In this document: piece by piece, positions 1 to 9,458 of the stretch
Layout of the letters: each line of letters opens with the position of its first letter
Position numbering within the stretch: position 1 is the stretch's first letter
Assembly: GCF_010993965.1 (NCBI RefSeq)
Contig: NZ_WIXM01000027.1
Location: 1 to 53,570, forward strand
Length of the DNA stretch: 53,570 nt
Direction: 5' to 3'
DNA from: Gracilibacillus sp. YIM 98692
Lineage (GTDB): Bacteria > Bacillota > Bacilli > Bacillales > Amphibacillaceae
Notes under the pieces: generated by a model
Told to the model about the DNA's origin: nothing
Databases searched by the model: none
What the model saw: only the letters and a program-made list of their open reading frames with translations
Program-made: the position numbers and the translations under genes

Positions 1-1
1 C

Positions 2-301
2 CCAAAACGGAATGCCATGAAGAAAATGCGTGCCAAAATCAAAGCGTACACGGAACCTCGAAGCAAGCTGTACGTAGATATACGCGAATTAGTAAAAGGA
101 TTAAATCGTCGTTTACAAGGATTTAAGAATTACTATCTCATTTCTCCTATAGCGAAGAAATGGCTAACCCGTATTGACTGGTACGTGTTAAAGCGTCTAA
201 CCATATTTAATAACAAGAAAAGAAATAGACGAAAGAAACATAGGTATTTTATAGAAGCAAAGGACGAAGTAAAACATATTTTGGTGAAATTAGCTAGTTA
301 G
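2..301 (+). CDS. Group II intron reverse transcriptase/maturase, C-terminal fragment
   Basis: The reading frame is open from the window edge, so only the C-terminal ~99 residues of an intron-encoded protein are visible; the first ATG at 17 is internal. The segment 'LNRRLQGFKNYY' followed by basic stretches (KKRNRRKKHRY) is the group II maturase (GIIM, domain X) signature, which binds the intron RNA and helps it splice. The reverse transcriptase domain must lie to the left of the window. A domain V-like RNA hairpin follows 35 bases after the stop, as expected for an ORF in intron domain IV. I am confident of the family; whether the element is still active cannot be judged from this end. Confidence 0.85.
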   Translation, partial: PKRNAMKKMRAKIKAYTEPRSKLYVDIRELVKGLNRRLQGFKNYYLISPIAKKWLTRIDWYVLKRLTIFNNKKRNRRKKHRYFIEAKDEVKHILVKLAS

Positions 302-477
302 AGTACTGTAATGCCAAAGAAAGAAGAACATCGGAAAGCCGTATGAGGGAAAACCTCACGTACGGTTTGATGAGGGGAAGCAGGAAGAGAAACTGCCCTC
401 CGTCTGGCTTAGTAAGGTGAAACACCCTGAAACCCGAAGACAAGAAGGCACTATTTAATTCCTGTTTTCTACTCTAC
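302..477 (+). mobile_element. 3' end of a group II intron (domain V and probable domain VI)
   Basis: Positions 336-368 form the typical 34-base domain V hairpin: AGCCGTATGAGG, a GAAAA-type loop, then CCTCACGTACGGTT with the two-base bulge. A second hairpin at 372-403 (gagggg..gcag / ctgc..cctc) sits where domain VI belongs. A terminal motif like the common intron end (tctactctac) occurs only at 468-477, about 65 bases later than expected, so domain VI seems to carry extra sequence or the boundary differs. The 3' splice site is therefore uncertain. The rest of the gap to 671 holds no gene that I can support. Confidence 0.6.
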
Positions 478-614
478 CCCGGAAAGCGAGTGTTTTTCCG
501 CAGCGCCGATTACGCACTCATCGAGACAAGTGGAGGAAAACTTTCCCAAAGTTACTGCACAGTTTATGGATATTGTGTTATATGAGGATATTTTTAATAG
601 TAACAGTTTTTTTT

Positions 615-655
615 ATATGTAAGTAAAGGACCAATATTGCTCCTTTCTTACATAT
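615..655. repeat. Inverted repeat upstream of yetA
   Basis: ATATGTAAG at 615-623 and CTTACATAT at 647-655 are exact inverted copies, and the inner bases (AAAGGA/TCCTTT) pair further. Eight T's precede the hairpin but none follow it on the plus strand, so it is not a normal terminator for the intron transcript. It could be an operator or a remnant of the intron insertion site. Confidence 0.4.
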
Positions 656-671
656 GGCAAAAAAGTATGGT

Positions 672-700
672 TGCCTGTAAATTTTCTGCTATATAGGATA
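672..700 (+). promoter_or_regulatory. Predicted SigA promoter of yetA
   Basis: TTGCCT (672-677) and TAGGAT (695-700) are 17 bases apart. The start codon of yetA follows at 732 after an AAGGGGAGA ribosome binding site. No clear cre site overlaps it, unlike the lplA promoter. Confidence 0.45.
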
Positions 701-731
701 GGGATAGATATCTTATAAAGGGGAGAGATAC

Positions 732-3326
732 ATGGATATTCATCATTTATTCTTAGACAGGTTACCAAAATTATCGAAAAACATTCCGGTTACATGGGGG
801 GTACCGTGGAAAAAAGGCGAAGTAAAGAAAACAGATCACTTCGCATTAGAAAATAAAATGGGAGAATCTAATCCGGTTCAATCATGGGTACAGGCTTATT
901 GGCCAGATGGATCAGTGAAATGGACGGCACATTCTGCCATTATCAATAGGTTGGATGCAAATGATATGTGTTTAGAAAAACACACGCCCTCAAACGAGTT
1001 TAACGCGCCATTACAGGTAAAAGAATCAGCTGATAAATGGTTCATTCATACCAACCAATTGAGCTGTGAAATTCCAAAAAGTGGTCAAAATATCATTGAA
1101 AGCATTTCATTAAATGGACAAAAGCTTGTCAAAAATGGCAGTCTCATTTTAGAAATAGAAGAGCAGCATTCTCTAGAAGGAGAGATCTGGTTAAGGCAAC
1201 GGAAAGGAAGATCTAAGGTCACTAACGTCACCGTAGAGCAAAATGGTCTGATTCGATCTGTTGTTTGCCTAAAGGGTACTCATCAACTAGCTGAAAATGA
1301 GCATAAATTGCCATTTAAACTCAGATTTTATTTCTATAAGGACCAACCTTCTATTCGTTATGTACATACATTTATCGTGGATGGAGAGCCAGCTATTCAA
1401 GATCAAATCGAAAAAATAAAAGCGATCGGCATTACTTTTAAAACAATTGCTTCAGGTAAGCCCTATAACCGACACATTCAAATAGCAACGGAAAATGGAT
1501 GGTATAATGAAGCAAGTCAATTAATGCTATCCAGACGATACAGACACAATGATGAGTATAAAAAGCAAATAGCGGGAGATATGATTTATCCAAAAGATAG
1601 TACAAGTGATATCTTCCATCAAGGAGAGAAAAATGCTATTTGGCAACATTTCAAATTAATGCAAGACAACGTTAATCACTATAAAGTGACTAAGAGTACA
1701 GGACTTACCAATCAATATATAGACAGTATTCATAGGGAAAAGGCAAAAGGTGGATTATATGTGGGCAGCGAAATAGGAGGGATACTCACAACTTTGAAAG
1801 ACTTTTGGCAAAAATACCCTTCTTCCATAGAAGTTAATCATTTAGCTGATCAACACCCAACTGTTACAGCCTGGTTCTGGCCGAAAGAAGTAGAGGCTAT
1901 GAACTTGGAACATTACTCTACTCAAACACATGTGGAGAGTGCTTATGAAGGTTTTGATGAATTACGTGCTACTCCCGCAGGTATTGCGAACACGAATGAA
2001 GGTGCTATTACTTTATTTCAAAAATCGCCTAGTCAAGAGGATTTGAATTTTTATTTAGAGCTTCATAATCGACCGGTACAGCTTCATTGTACATCGTCCT
2101 ACTATGCAGATACAAAAGCGTGTGGCTTCATTTCCTCACCTTTACCAAATACAAGCAATCCTTGGTTAACTGAAATCGAAAAAAAGTTAGATGAAGCAAT
2201 TCATTTCTATCAGCGTGAAATTATACAACGAAATTGGTATGGGTTATGGAATTATGGAGATGTGATGCACACCTATGATTCAACCAGGCATCAATGGTGC
2301 TATGACCTAGGTGGATTTGCTTGGCAAAATACGGAATTAGTTCCTAATCTATGGTTTTGGTATAGTTTTATGCGAAAGCCAACTGAGTCATTATTTATTA
2401 TGGCAGAAGCGATGACAAGGCACACTAGTGAAGTCGATCAATACCATACTGGCAAGTATCAAGGCTTTGGTTCTAGGCATAACGTGATGCATTGGGGATG
2501 TGGTTGTAAAGAAGTTCGCATTAGCATGGCTTCCCTTCATAAGTATTATTATTTCTTAACAGGAGATGAACGAGTCGGAGAAGTAATGGAACAAGTAAAA
2601 GATGTAGACCAAAGAATTAATCAATTACCACCAATGAGAGAATTTTATGATGTCAAAGAAAATTTAATCCCTATCCGTACTGGACCGGATTGGTCATCCT
2701 TTTTATCAAACTGGATTCACCAATGGGAGAAAACAAATGATGCGACCTATTATGAAAAAATAAAACAAAGTATTCAAAATGTAAAAGAAGCTCCATTGCA
2801 GTTGTTGTCAGGACCTGTTTTTTATTACGAAAAAGAAAAACAAAAGCTTGTTCATATGGGGGACGGAACATTAGGAGATTATCACATGGTCATCGCTTTT
2901 GGCGCACCCCAAGTTTGGTTTGAGCTTGATGTTCTATTAGAAGATAATGTATGGAAAAAAATGCTTGCAGATTTTGGTTCCTTTTACTTATTAAGTGACG
3001 AAGAAATGAAAAAAAGAACAAATGGGAAGCTGCACAAAGCATTATTTCACTGGCCAATGTTCGCAACAGGAATAGCAGCATATGCAGCAAGATATTACAA
3101 GGATTCTACTTTAGCAGAAAAAGTATGGGAAATTCTATTACGAGATTATCCTTTAAATACAAAGCTTAACGAAATCAATGAATGGGATCGAATTATCGAG
3201 GTTGAAAATATTTCAACTAATGCGGTATCACAGTGGTGTTTAAATGCGATGACATGTTTAGCATTAATTGGAGATTACCTCCCAAAAAACTTCATGCAAG
3301 AAAGTGATAATGCGGTAAAAAAGTGA
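732..3326 (+). CDS. yetA: YetA/PcRGLX-like protein, probable rhamnogalacturonan-degrading enzyme
   Basis: This 864-residue protein resembles B. subtilis YetA in length, content and position, just before lplABC. That family shares the domain plan of the fungal exo-rhamnogalacturonan lyase PcRGLX: an N-terminal beta-rich (RIFT-type) domain, a middle (alpha/alpha) barrel with many aromatic residues (for example 'RNWYGLWNYGDVMH', 'FGSRHNVMHWGCGC') and a C-terminal region. There is no signal peptide, so it should act in the cytoplasm on imported oligosaccharides. Its role as a lyase or hydrolase is taken from the family and the neighbours; catalytic residues cannot be assigned here. The start is set by the ribosome binding site AAGGGGAGA. 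Confidence 0.75.
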   Translation: MDIHHLFLDRLPKLSKNIPVTWGVPWKKGEVKKTDHFALENKMGESNPVQSWVQAYWPDGSVKWTAHSAIINRLDANDMCLEKHTPSNEFNAPLQVKESADKWFIHTNQLSCEIPKSGQNIIESISLNGQKLVKNGSLILEIEEQHSLEGEIWLRQRKGRSKVTNVTVEQNGLIRSVVCLKGTHQLAENEHKLPFKLRFYFYKDQPSIRYVHTFIVDGEPAIQDQIEKIKAIGITFKTIASGKPYNRHIQIATENGWYNEASQLMLSRRYRHNDEYKKQIAGDMIYPKDSTSDIFHQGEKNAIWQHFKLMQDNVNHYKVTKSTGLTNQYIDSIHREKAKGGLYVGSEIGGILTTLKDFWQKYPSSIEVNHLADQHPTVTAWFWPKEVEAMNLEHYSTQTHVESAYEGFDELRATPAGIANTNEGAITLFQKSPSQEDLNFYLELHNRPVQLHCTSSYYADTKACGFISSPLPNTSNPWLTEIEKKLDEAIHFYQREIIQRNWYGLWNYGDVMHTYDSTRHQWCYDLGGFAWQNTELVPNLWFWYSFMRKPTESLFIMAEAMTRHTSEVDQYHTGKYQGFGSRHNVMHWGCGCKEVRISMASLHKYYYFLTGDERVGEVMEQVKDVDQRINQLPPMREFYDVKENLIPIRTGPDWSSFLSNWIHQWEKTNDATYYEKIKQSIQNVKEAPLQLLSGPVFYYEKEKQKLVHMGDGTLGDYHMVIAFGAPQVWFELDVLLEDNVWKKMLADFGSFYLLSDEEMKKRTNGKLHKALFHWPMFATGIAAYAARYYKDSTLAEKVWEILLRDYPLNTKLNEINEWDRIIEVENISTNAVSQWCLNAMTCLALIGDYLPKNFMQESDNAVKK

Positions 3327-3398
3327 TAATATAAGGCCTGTATGGCTGTTTGTACAACTTATGATCTAAATAAATGGAGGATCGACAAAAATTGAATA

Positions 3399-3427
3399 TT
3401 GTAGGAAAAGTGTAAGCGTTTTATATT
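3399..3427 (+). promoter_or_regulatory. lplA promoter with overlapping cre (CcpA) site
   Basis: TTGTAG (3399-3404) and TATATT (3422-3427) are spaced by 17 bases. A cre-like sequence, AGTGTAAGCGTTTTAT at 3409-3424, matches the TGNAARCGNWWW core and lies across the spacer and the -10 box. CcpA binding there should block transcription when preferred sugars are present. This is a pattern match only. Confidence 0.5.
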
Positions 3428-3535
3428 TTGGTTAAGCCGTTATTCGGTTAATAGAAATCAAGGAGGTGACAAAAAGAAACAAACATCTCGGATTTATACG
3501 AATGGTCATAAAAATGAAAGGGGAGAAATGGAACA

Positions 3536-5077
3536 ATGAAACAAAAAAAGAAAAGTATTTGGATGCTCTTATTAACCTTTATTATTAGTGCATTACTGAT
3601 TGGATGCAGTGATGGAGAAACGAATACATCAGATGAAAATAATGATAATAATCAAGAAAATACAAATGATTCAGAGGCTGAAGGCAATGGAGAACCAACA
3701 GATATTTCCATTATGACTGCATCATTTACTCCTGAGCCACCTGATGAAAGCAGTCCAGCTTGGCAAGCCATTGAGGAATTTACAAATACAAACTTAGACA
3801 TTGAGTTTGTTCCAAATAGTAACTATGATGAGCGTTTTAATATTACTTTAGCTTCAGGTGAATTACCTGACGTTATATTAACTGGTAAAACACCAAGTTT
3901 TATTAATGCCGTGGATGATGGAGCGTTTTGGGATCTTACGGATTATGTAGATGAATATGAAAATTTAGGTCAAATGAATGATATTGTGAAAAACAACATT
4001 TCGATTGATGGGCGAATTTATTCTCTTTACCGTTCCCGTCCTCTAGGTAGAATGGCGATGAGTATTCGTCAAGATTGGTTAGATAATCTAGGGATGGAAA
4101 AGCCTACAACAATTGAAGAGTTTTATGATGTTATGTATGCCTTTACACATGATGATCCAGATGGAAATGGGCAAGACGATACGGTAGGTACAATCGTTTC
4201 AGAATATGAAGGTCCATGGGATATTATGCAAACATGGTTCGGTGTACCGAATAAATGGGGTATTGATGAAAATGGAGAGCTTTACCCACATTTCCAGGAC
4301 CCAGCTTATCGTGAAGCATTAGATTTCTTTAAGAAAATGTACGATGAAGGATTAGTTAATGAAGACTTTGCTGTTATGGACCCAGCAAAATGGCATGATG
4401 CTTTTGTTAATGGAAAAGCAGGTACCATTGTTGATGTGGCTGATGCAGCAAGTAGAAACCAAGATAAAATGATTGATGCAGATCCTTCATTAGAAGGTGC
4501 AGTTGATTTAATTGGTGCTGTAGAAGGACCGAATGGATTGCATAACCTACCAACTACTGGTTATAGTATGATGTTTGCTATTTCAAAGACATCTGTAGAA
4601 ACAGAGGAAGAATTACACAAAGTATTAGAGTTCATGGATAAAATGAGCACAGAAGAAGGGCAAAACTTAGGATTTAATGGGGTAGAAGGAAGACACTATG
4701 AAATCGTTGATGGGGTTTATACTCCAACTGAAGATCAAGGATTGGTTTATGAACATGAAGATTTAAACCAACTACTTACATTTATTCCGGAAGAGCGATT
4801 TTTAACGGCGCCTTTACAAGAGATAGAAAAGAAAGAGGAAAAGGTAATGAAAGCCAATGAGGAAATAGCTGTTCCAAATCCAGCTGAACCACTAGTTTCT
4901 GAAGTATATAGTCGTCAAGGGGAGCAACTTGATAATATTATTCTGGATGCTCGCATTAAGTACATTGTTGGTCAAATTGATGAAAGTGGACTAGATGAAG
5001 CAGAAGAACTATGGATGAACTCTGGCGGAAAAGAATACATCGAAGAAATTAATCAATTATATCAAGAAGCACAATAA
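3536..5077 (+). CDS. lplA: LplA-like extracellular oligosaccharide-binding lipoprotein
   Basis: The 513-residue protein begins with a lipoprotein signal: KQKKKS, a hydrophobic stretch and the lipobox LLIGC, with Cys24 as the lipidation site. An acidic, Asn-rich linker (~25-55) follows, then a family-1-type solute-binding fold ('ITLASGELPDVILT', 'GYSMMFAISKTS'). LplA-type proteins deliver oligosaccharides, in this context probably unsaturated rhamnogalacturonides, to the LplB/LplC permease. The gene has its own promoter with a cre site. A strong hairpin between its stop and lplB may protect the lplA part of the mRNA, so that the binding protein is made in excess over the permeases. Confidence 0.88.
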   Translation: MKQKKKSIWMLLLTFIISALLIGCSDGETNTSDENNDNNQENTNDSEAEGNGEPTDISIMTASFTPEPPDESSPAWQAIEEFTNTNLDIEFVPNSNYDERFNITLASGELPDVILTGKTPSFINAVDDGAFWDLTDYVDEYENLGQMNDIVKNNISIDGRIYSLYRSRPLGRMAMSIRQDWLDNLGMEKPTTIEEFYDVMYAFTHDDPDGNGQDDTVGTIVSEYEGPWDIMQTWFGVPNKWGIDENGELYPHFQDPAYREALDFFKKMYDEGLVNEDFAVMDPAKWHDAFVNGKAGTIVDVADAASRNQDKMIDADPSLEGAVDLIGAVEGPNGLHNLPTTGYSMMFAISKTSVETEEELHKVLEFMDKMSTEEGQNLGFNGVEGRHYEIVDGVYTPTEDQGLVYEHEDLNQLLTFIPEERFLTAPLQEIEKKEEKVMKANEEIAVPNPAEPLVSEVYSRQGEQLDNIILDARIKYIVGQIDESGLDEAEELWMNSGGKEYIEEINQLYQEAQ

Positions 5078-5090
5078 GTTTGTGAGTATT

Positions 5091-5129
5091 GATATCTGAA
5101 CAACTTTATCAAGAGGTTGTTCAGATATC
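5091..5129 (+). promoter_or_regulatory. Intercistronic mRNA hairpin between lplA and lplB
   Basis: GATATCTGAACAAC (5091-5104) and GTTGTTCAGATATC (5116-5129) are perfect 14-base arms with an 11-base loop. No T-run follows, so it is more likely a stability or processing element (or partial attenuator) than a full terminator. Confidence 0.6.
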
Positions 5130-5151
5130 CTCATATTAAGGGGGGAAAGCA

Positions 5152-6117
5152 ATGTCTTTATTAAGTATGAAATCAAGAAAGGTAAAGACGAATGGACCGT
5201 TAGATACAAATCAATTAACGAAAACACAGCAGTTATTAAAGGATAAATGGCTTTATGTTCTATTGCTGCCAGGCATTGTATATTTTGTCTTATTTAAGTA
5301 CATGCCAATGTGGGGGGTATTAATGGCCTTCCAAGATTATTCACCTTTTAAAGGGTTTTGGCAAAGCGACTGGGTAGGATTTGATCATTTTCAGTATTTT
5401 TTCCAAAACCCTGACTTTTTTCGGTTGTTAAGAAACACGTTAATTTTAGCATTATACGATCTTATTTTCTTTTTCCCGGCACCAATTATTATTGCCCTAA
5501 TGTTAAATGAGCTTCGAATGCAATTTTTTAAACGAACTATTCAAACATTAGTGTATGTACCTCACTTTATGTCATGGGTTATTATCGCAAGTATTACCTA
5601 TGTATTTTTAACTACTAGCGGAGGTGCTGTCAACGCTGTTGTAGAATATTTTACTGGTGAAAAAATTAATTTCTTATCTAGCCCAGATTGGTTCCGACCT
5701 ATGATCATTGGACAAGTTATTTGGAAAGAAACTGGTTGGGGTACGGTTATTTTCTTAGCGGCTTTGGCAAGTGTCAGCCCCGAACAATACGAAGCGGCGA
5801 TCATGGATGGAGCAGGCCGATTTAGAAGGATGTGGCACGTTACTTTACCAGCACTTCGTAGTACTATTGTTATTTTACTTATTTTAAGACTTGGTAACTT
5901 CTTAGATCAAGGTTTCCAACAAATCTTTTTGATGACTAATTCCTTAAATAGAAGTGTTGCAGATGTCTTTGATACGTATGTCTATTTTGTCGGGATTACA
6001 CAAGGTGCGTTTAGTTACAGTACAGCGGTCGGTTTATTTAAGGCAATAGTTGGGATTATTTTAATTTATGGTGCTGACTATCTAGCTAAAAAATTAAAGC
6101 AGCCAGGGTTATTTTAA
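5152..6117 (+). CDS. lplB: LplB-like ABC transporter permease
   Basis: This 321-residue inner-membrane permease has about six membrane segments and the binding-protein-dependent transport signature (EAA loop) 'EQYEAAIMDGAGRFRRMWHV', which docks onto the ATPase. It belongs to the CUT1 sugar permeases (MalF side) and has the long basic N-terminus usual for LplB. It should form a heterodimer with LplC, 32 bases downstream. The start is supported by AAGGGGGG eight bases upstream of the ATG. The cluster has no ATPase gene; in Bacillus such importers share the MsmX-type ATPase. Confidence 0.9.
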   Translation: MSLLSMKSRKVKTNGPLDTNQLTKTQQLLKDKWLYVLLLPGIVYFVLFKYMPMWGVLMAFQDYSPFKGFWQSDWVGFDHFQYFFQNPDFFRLLRNTLILALYDLIFFFPAPIIIALMLNELRMQFFKRTIQTLVYVPHFMSWVIIASITYVFLTTSGGAVNAVVEYFTGEKINFLSSPDWFRPMIIGQVIWKETGWGTVIFLAALASVSPEQYEAAIMDGAGRFRRMWHVTLPALRSTIVILLILRLGNFLDQGFQQIFLMTNSLNRSVADVFDTYVYFVGITQGAFSYSTAVGLFKAIVGIILIYGADYLAKKLKQPGLF

Positions 6118-6149
6118 ATCACAGATTATAGATTAAAGGGGGAGATCAC

Positions 6150-7025
6150 ATGCATAAGATGCATAATACACCATTAGGAAGAGTATTTGACGTATTTAAC
6201 CACATATTCTTGGCACTGCTGGGTTTGGCTACTTTTATCCCATTTGTATATGTCATTGCGGGTTCCTTTGCAACAGAATCTGAAATTGCAGCAAGGCCGT
6301 TTTTCTTAATTCCAGAAACGATTACGACAGCTGCATATGATTATATTTTTTCTACGACGACATTCATTCGCAGTATTGGTGTTTCGGTTCTAGTAACTGT
6401 ATTGGGGACATTAGTTAGCTTACTTTTAACGATGACTATGGCTTATCCTCTGTCTCGCAAAAAATTATTAGGAAGGAATTTAATATTAAACCTAGTTGTT
6501 TTTACTATGGTGTTTAATGGTGGGATGATTCCTACTTACATGGTGGTTAAAAGTCTTGGATTACTAGATTCCCTGTGGGCATTGATTCTACCTGTAGCCA
6601 TCAACCCTTTCTATTTAATAATAGTAAAGAGCTTCTTTCAAAATCTACCGTCAGAGCTAGAGGAATCTGCAAAAATAGATGGTTGTTCAGATATGGGTGT
6701 TTTTTGGCGAATTGTTATTCCATTATCAAAACCAGTTATTGCCACATTTACACTTTTCTATGCCGTGTTTTATTGGAATGATTTCTTTAATGCTCTATTA
6801 TATATAAGCGACAGTGCTAAATGGCCGGTTCAGTTATTATTACAACAGTTAATGATGGTCGCAAATATGGATTTTGGGGAAATGGATACGATGCTTGCAG
6901 ATCCACCTGAAGAATCCTTAAAAATGGCAGTAGTAGTTGTTGCAACTGTTCCAATTCTTATTTTCTATCCATTTTTACAGAAGCATTTTGCAAAAGGGAT
7001 ATTACTAGGTTCTGTGAAAGGTTAA
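6150..7025 (+). CDS. lplC: LplC-like ABC transporter permease
   Basis: This 291-residue permease of the CUT1 family (MalG side) has six predicted membrane helices and the EAA motif 'ELEESAKIDGCSDMGVFWRI' around residues 170-190. It partners LplB. It follows lplB closely with a clear ribosome binding site (AAGGGGGAG) and is likely the last gene of the lplABC transcript, because a promoter-like region with a cre site lies between it and the regulator gene. Confidence 0.9.
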   Translation: MHKMHNTPLGRVFDVFNHIFLALLGLATFIPFVYVIAGSFATESEIAARPFFLIPETITTAAYDYIFSTTTFIRSIGVSVLVTVLGTLVSLLLTMTMAYPLSRKKLLGRNLILNLVVFTMVFNGGMIPTYMVVKSLGLLDSLWALILPVAINPFYLIIVKSFFQNLPSELEESAKIDGCSDMGVFWRIVIPLSKPVIATFTLFYAVFYWNDFFNALLYISDSAKWPVQLLLQQLMMVANMDFGEMDTMLADPPEESLKMAVVVVATVPILIFYPFLQKHFAKGILLGSVKG

Positions 7026-7061
7026 CATAAACTATCTCTCTATAACCTGACTATCAAGGTA

Positions 7062-7077
7062 TGGAAAACGTTTTCTG
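7062..7077 (+). promoter_or_regulatory. Candidate cre (CcpA) site upstream of the regulator gene
   Basis: The 16-base sequence at 7062-7077 contains the palindrome GAAAACGTTTTC, which fits the cre core with mismatches only at the outer positions. It lies 35 bases before the regulator's start codon and could give catabolite repression of the regulator-GH106-yesL-esterase transcript. Confidence 0.45.
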
Positions 7078-7111
7078 TTTTTGGTAGTATAGGTATAGAA
7101 GAGGTGATGGA

Positions 7112-9445
7112 ATGCAAAACTTGCTAACGAGATCAAAGGAATGGATGATTCATCGATGGAATAGTAGATTTTTTAGAAAAAGTTTCTTGTTAATATTATT
7201 TATCACTTCTATTCCAGGTATTATTTCAGGTATTGGCATCTATTTATTTGGTCTACATTCAACCGAAACAGAGCTAAGAAAAATGCATGTCGAAGAATTG
7301 GATGAGCGAGCAGAAAATATTAATGAGCAATTTAATTATTTAGAGGAATCATTATCTTATTGGGCTTTTGAACCAACTTTTAATACAAAATTAATTAATA
7401 TGGATTATGTTCGTCAGTTTCAAAAGACTAGAGATCTTAAACAAAAGATGATCATTTTACAAGGTAGTCATCCATTAATTGAGCATGTGGAATTATTCGT
7501 TGATGGGGAAGATCCCGTGGTTTTCTCACCATACCTTTATTATTTACGTAACCAGGAAGAGTATCAATCGTATTCCTCGTTATTAGATGGACCGCAAAAT
7601 GTTACATGGGAACAGCCAGAGGAATTTAGAGAAGGGACAAATTTCAAAAACAATATTGTCTTATCTCACCAGATACCTGGTGTAAGCAATAATCCATTTG
7701 GAGCTATAGTTGTTACCATTGATCAAAACAGCTTAGCTCAGCTGTTAGAAACCTTAACTCCATATAGTGATGGGTTAACTGTGTTATTAAATCAATCAAA
7801 CGAGGTCATGTTGTCCACACCCGCTGAAAATCAATCGGAACTTATGACACGTATAACAAATCATTTAGCTGGATCAGAAACGGAAGATCAATCATTTCAA
7901 ATCGATGTAGATGATGTAACCTATTCCGTATCGTATGGGGAATTTGATCGAATTGGTTCGACTTGGACTTATGTGTCTGCCGCACCAATTTCAGCAATCA
8001 CCTCCCCGATCGTTACGATATCTAAGGTCATTTTAATAGCGAGTTTATCCTTGTTGTTTGTTGCTTTTGGAATGACATGGTTTGCATCCAATAGGTTATA
8101 TCAACCCGTAAGACGTTTAGCTCTTTCTTTTGGTGCAAATGATAGAAATGAGTTAAATGCATCCGATGAATTCGAGCAAATTAGTAAACATTTTCGTGAT
8201 TTAACAGATGAGCGCAAAAGGTTAGAAAAGCGTCTGACAGCACAATTGCCACAATTAAGGCAAAATTTTTTGGTTCAATTGACAAAAGGTTTTCTATTTG
8301 ATTATAGCGAGGGATCCTTGCAAAAAAGAATGGAAAGCTATAGATGGAAAGTAGAAGACCACTCTTTTATCTTACTAGATTTACAACTAACAGGAATGTA
8401 TGATTCAAAATCTAACAAGGAAGACGATGATAGTTTAGTTACTTTTGCAATGGCGAATATGGCAGATGATATCACGCCAAAATACTTTAACCAGTATACG
8501 ATTCTAAACTACTATGACCTATCTGCTGGTGTATTTTTAGTTGTGCCGAATCAATTAACAGATGAAAAGCTGCAAATTAATCAATTAGCAGAAGAGTTGT
8601 CTGAAGCTGTTAGCAATGTATTACAATTAAGCGTTACCATTACGGTAAGCTCAAAAGTAGAGAAAATTAAACAAATTAACCTTTTGTTTGAAGAGATAGG
8701 TAGAGGTAAAAGATATCGTGAATTTGAAAATCAAAATCAGATCATCCATTTAAATGAATTAAATGAGGATAACAATATGCAAAAGCTTATTTATCCATTT
8801 GAATTAGAGAAAGAAATTATTCAATGTGTTCGAAGAGGACGTACAAACGAAGCAGAATCTTCTATTAGGCACTTTTTTAATCAACTTATCCAAAATGGGG
8901 CGAAAGAAGGAAATGTTCAAGCAAGTACCCTGCAGTTGTATAGTTCCATTCAGCACGAGATATTACATTCCGGAATTGATCCGACTGAGTTATTTAATGG
9001 GCGCAATATGTTTGAGGAGCTAGCTCAAATTAGAGAAAGAGAATGGATCGTTCGATGGTTAGTTGATCAAGTAATCAAACCATATGTAGATATCATAGAA
9101 AGTAACGTGAATATGGAAATGAAACGTTTAGTGGATGAAATTGTAGCTTACATTCATGAACACTATATGGAGGACATATCATTAGAAAGTTGTGCAGATA
9201 AAATCGGAACGACAGCATATTCACTAAGCAAAGCTTTTAAGAGAATTCTCGGTACTAATTTTATAGATTATCTGACAGAAGTTCGAATGGATCATGCGAA
9301 AGAATTACTATTACAAACGAATTGGAAAATAAGCGACATAGCTGAAAGCGTCGGGTATCGACATAGTTACTTTAACCGTATCTTTAAAAAACAGGTTGGA
9401 TTACCTCCAAGCCAATTTAGAAAGATGAATGCAAACAGCTCTTAA
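7112..9445 (+). CDS. Membrane-bound AraC-family regulator (YesS-like)
   Basis: The 777-residue protein has a basic N-terminus, a first membrane helix at ~25-48, an extracellular sensor region (Cache-like, ~50-290), a second helix at ~295-322, a cytoplasmic linker and a C-terminal AraC-type double helix-turn-helix (~670-777; 'SLESCADKIGTTAYSLSKAF', 'ISDIAESVGYRHSYFNRIFK'). It is a one-component version of a sensor-regulator, as in B. subtilis YesS, which controls rhamnogalacturonan genes. It probably senses a pectin fragment outside the cell or the liganded LplA, and activates the flanking genes. The start follows GAGGTG by five bases. The GH106-like gene starts 13 bases after its stop. Confidence 0.85.
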   Translation: MQNLLTRSKEWMIHRWNSRFFRKSFLLILFITSIPGIISGIGIYLFGLHSTETELRKMHVEELDERAENINEQFNYLEESLSYWAFEPTFNTKLINMDYVRQFQKTRDLKQKMIILQGSHPLIEHVELFVDGEDPVVFSPYLYYLRNQEEYQSYSSLLDGPQNVTWEQPEEFREGTNFKNNIVLSHQIPGVSNNPFGAIVVTIDQNSLAQLLETLTPYSDGLTVLLNQSNEVMLSTPAENQSELMTRITNHLAGSETEDQSFQIDVDDVTYSVSYGEFDRIGSTWTYVSAAPISAITSPIVTISKVILIASLSLLFVAFGMTWFASNRLYQPVRRLALSFGANDRNELNASDEFEQISKHFRDLTDERKRLEKRLTAQLPQLRQNFLVQLTKGFLFDYSEGSLQKRMESYRWKVEDHSFILLDLQLTGMYDSKSNKEDDDSLVTFAMANMADDITPKYFNQYTILNYYDLSAGVFLVVPNQLTDEKLQINQLAEELSEAVSNVLQLSVTITVSSKVEKIKQINLLFEEIGRGKRYREFENQNQIIHLNELNEDNNMQKLIYPFELEKEIIQCVRRGRTNEAESSIRHFFNQLIQNGAKEGNVQASTLQLYSSIQHEILHSGIDPTELFNGRNMFEELAQIREREWIVRWLVDQVIKPYVDIIESNVNMEMKRLVDEIVAYIHEHYMEDISLESCADKIGTTAYSLSKAFKRILGTNFIDYLTEVRMDHAKELLLQTNWKISDIAESVGYRHSYFNRIFKKQVGLPPSQFRKMNANSS

Positions 9446-9458
9446 GGGGGATACACAC

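Noticed and set aside
615-655. Inverted repeat as a terminator
   Set aside because: T's precede the hairpin instead of following it on the plus strand, and the minus strand shows A's after it.
3462-3535. AAGGAGGTGA at 3462-3471 as the start of a small gene
   Set aside because: No start codon lies at a useful distance after it; the lplA start has its own binding site.
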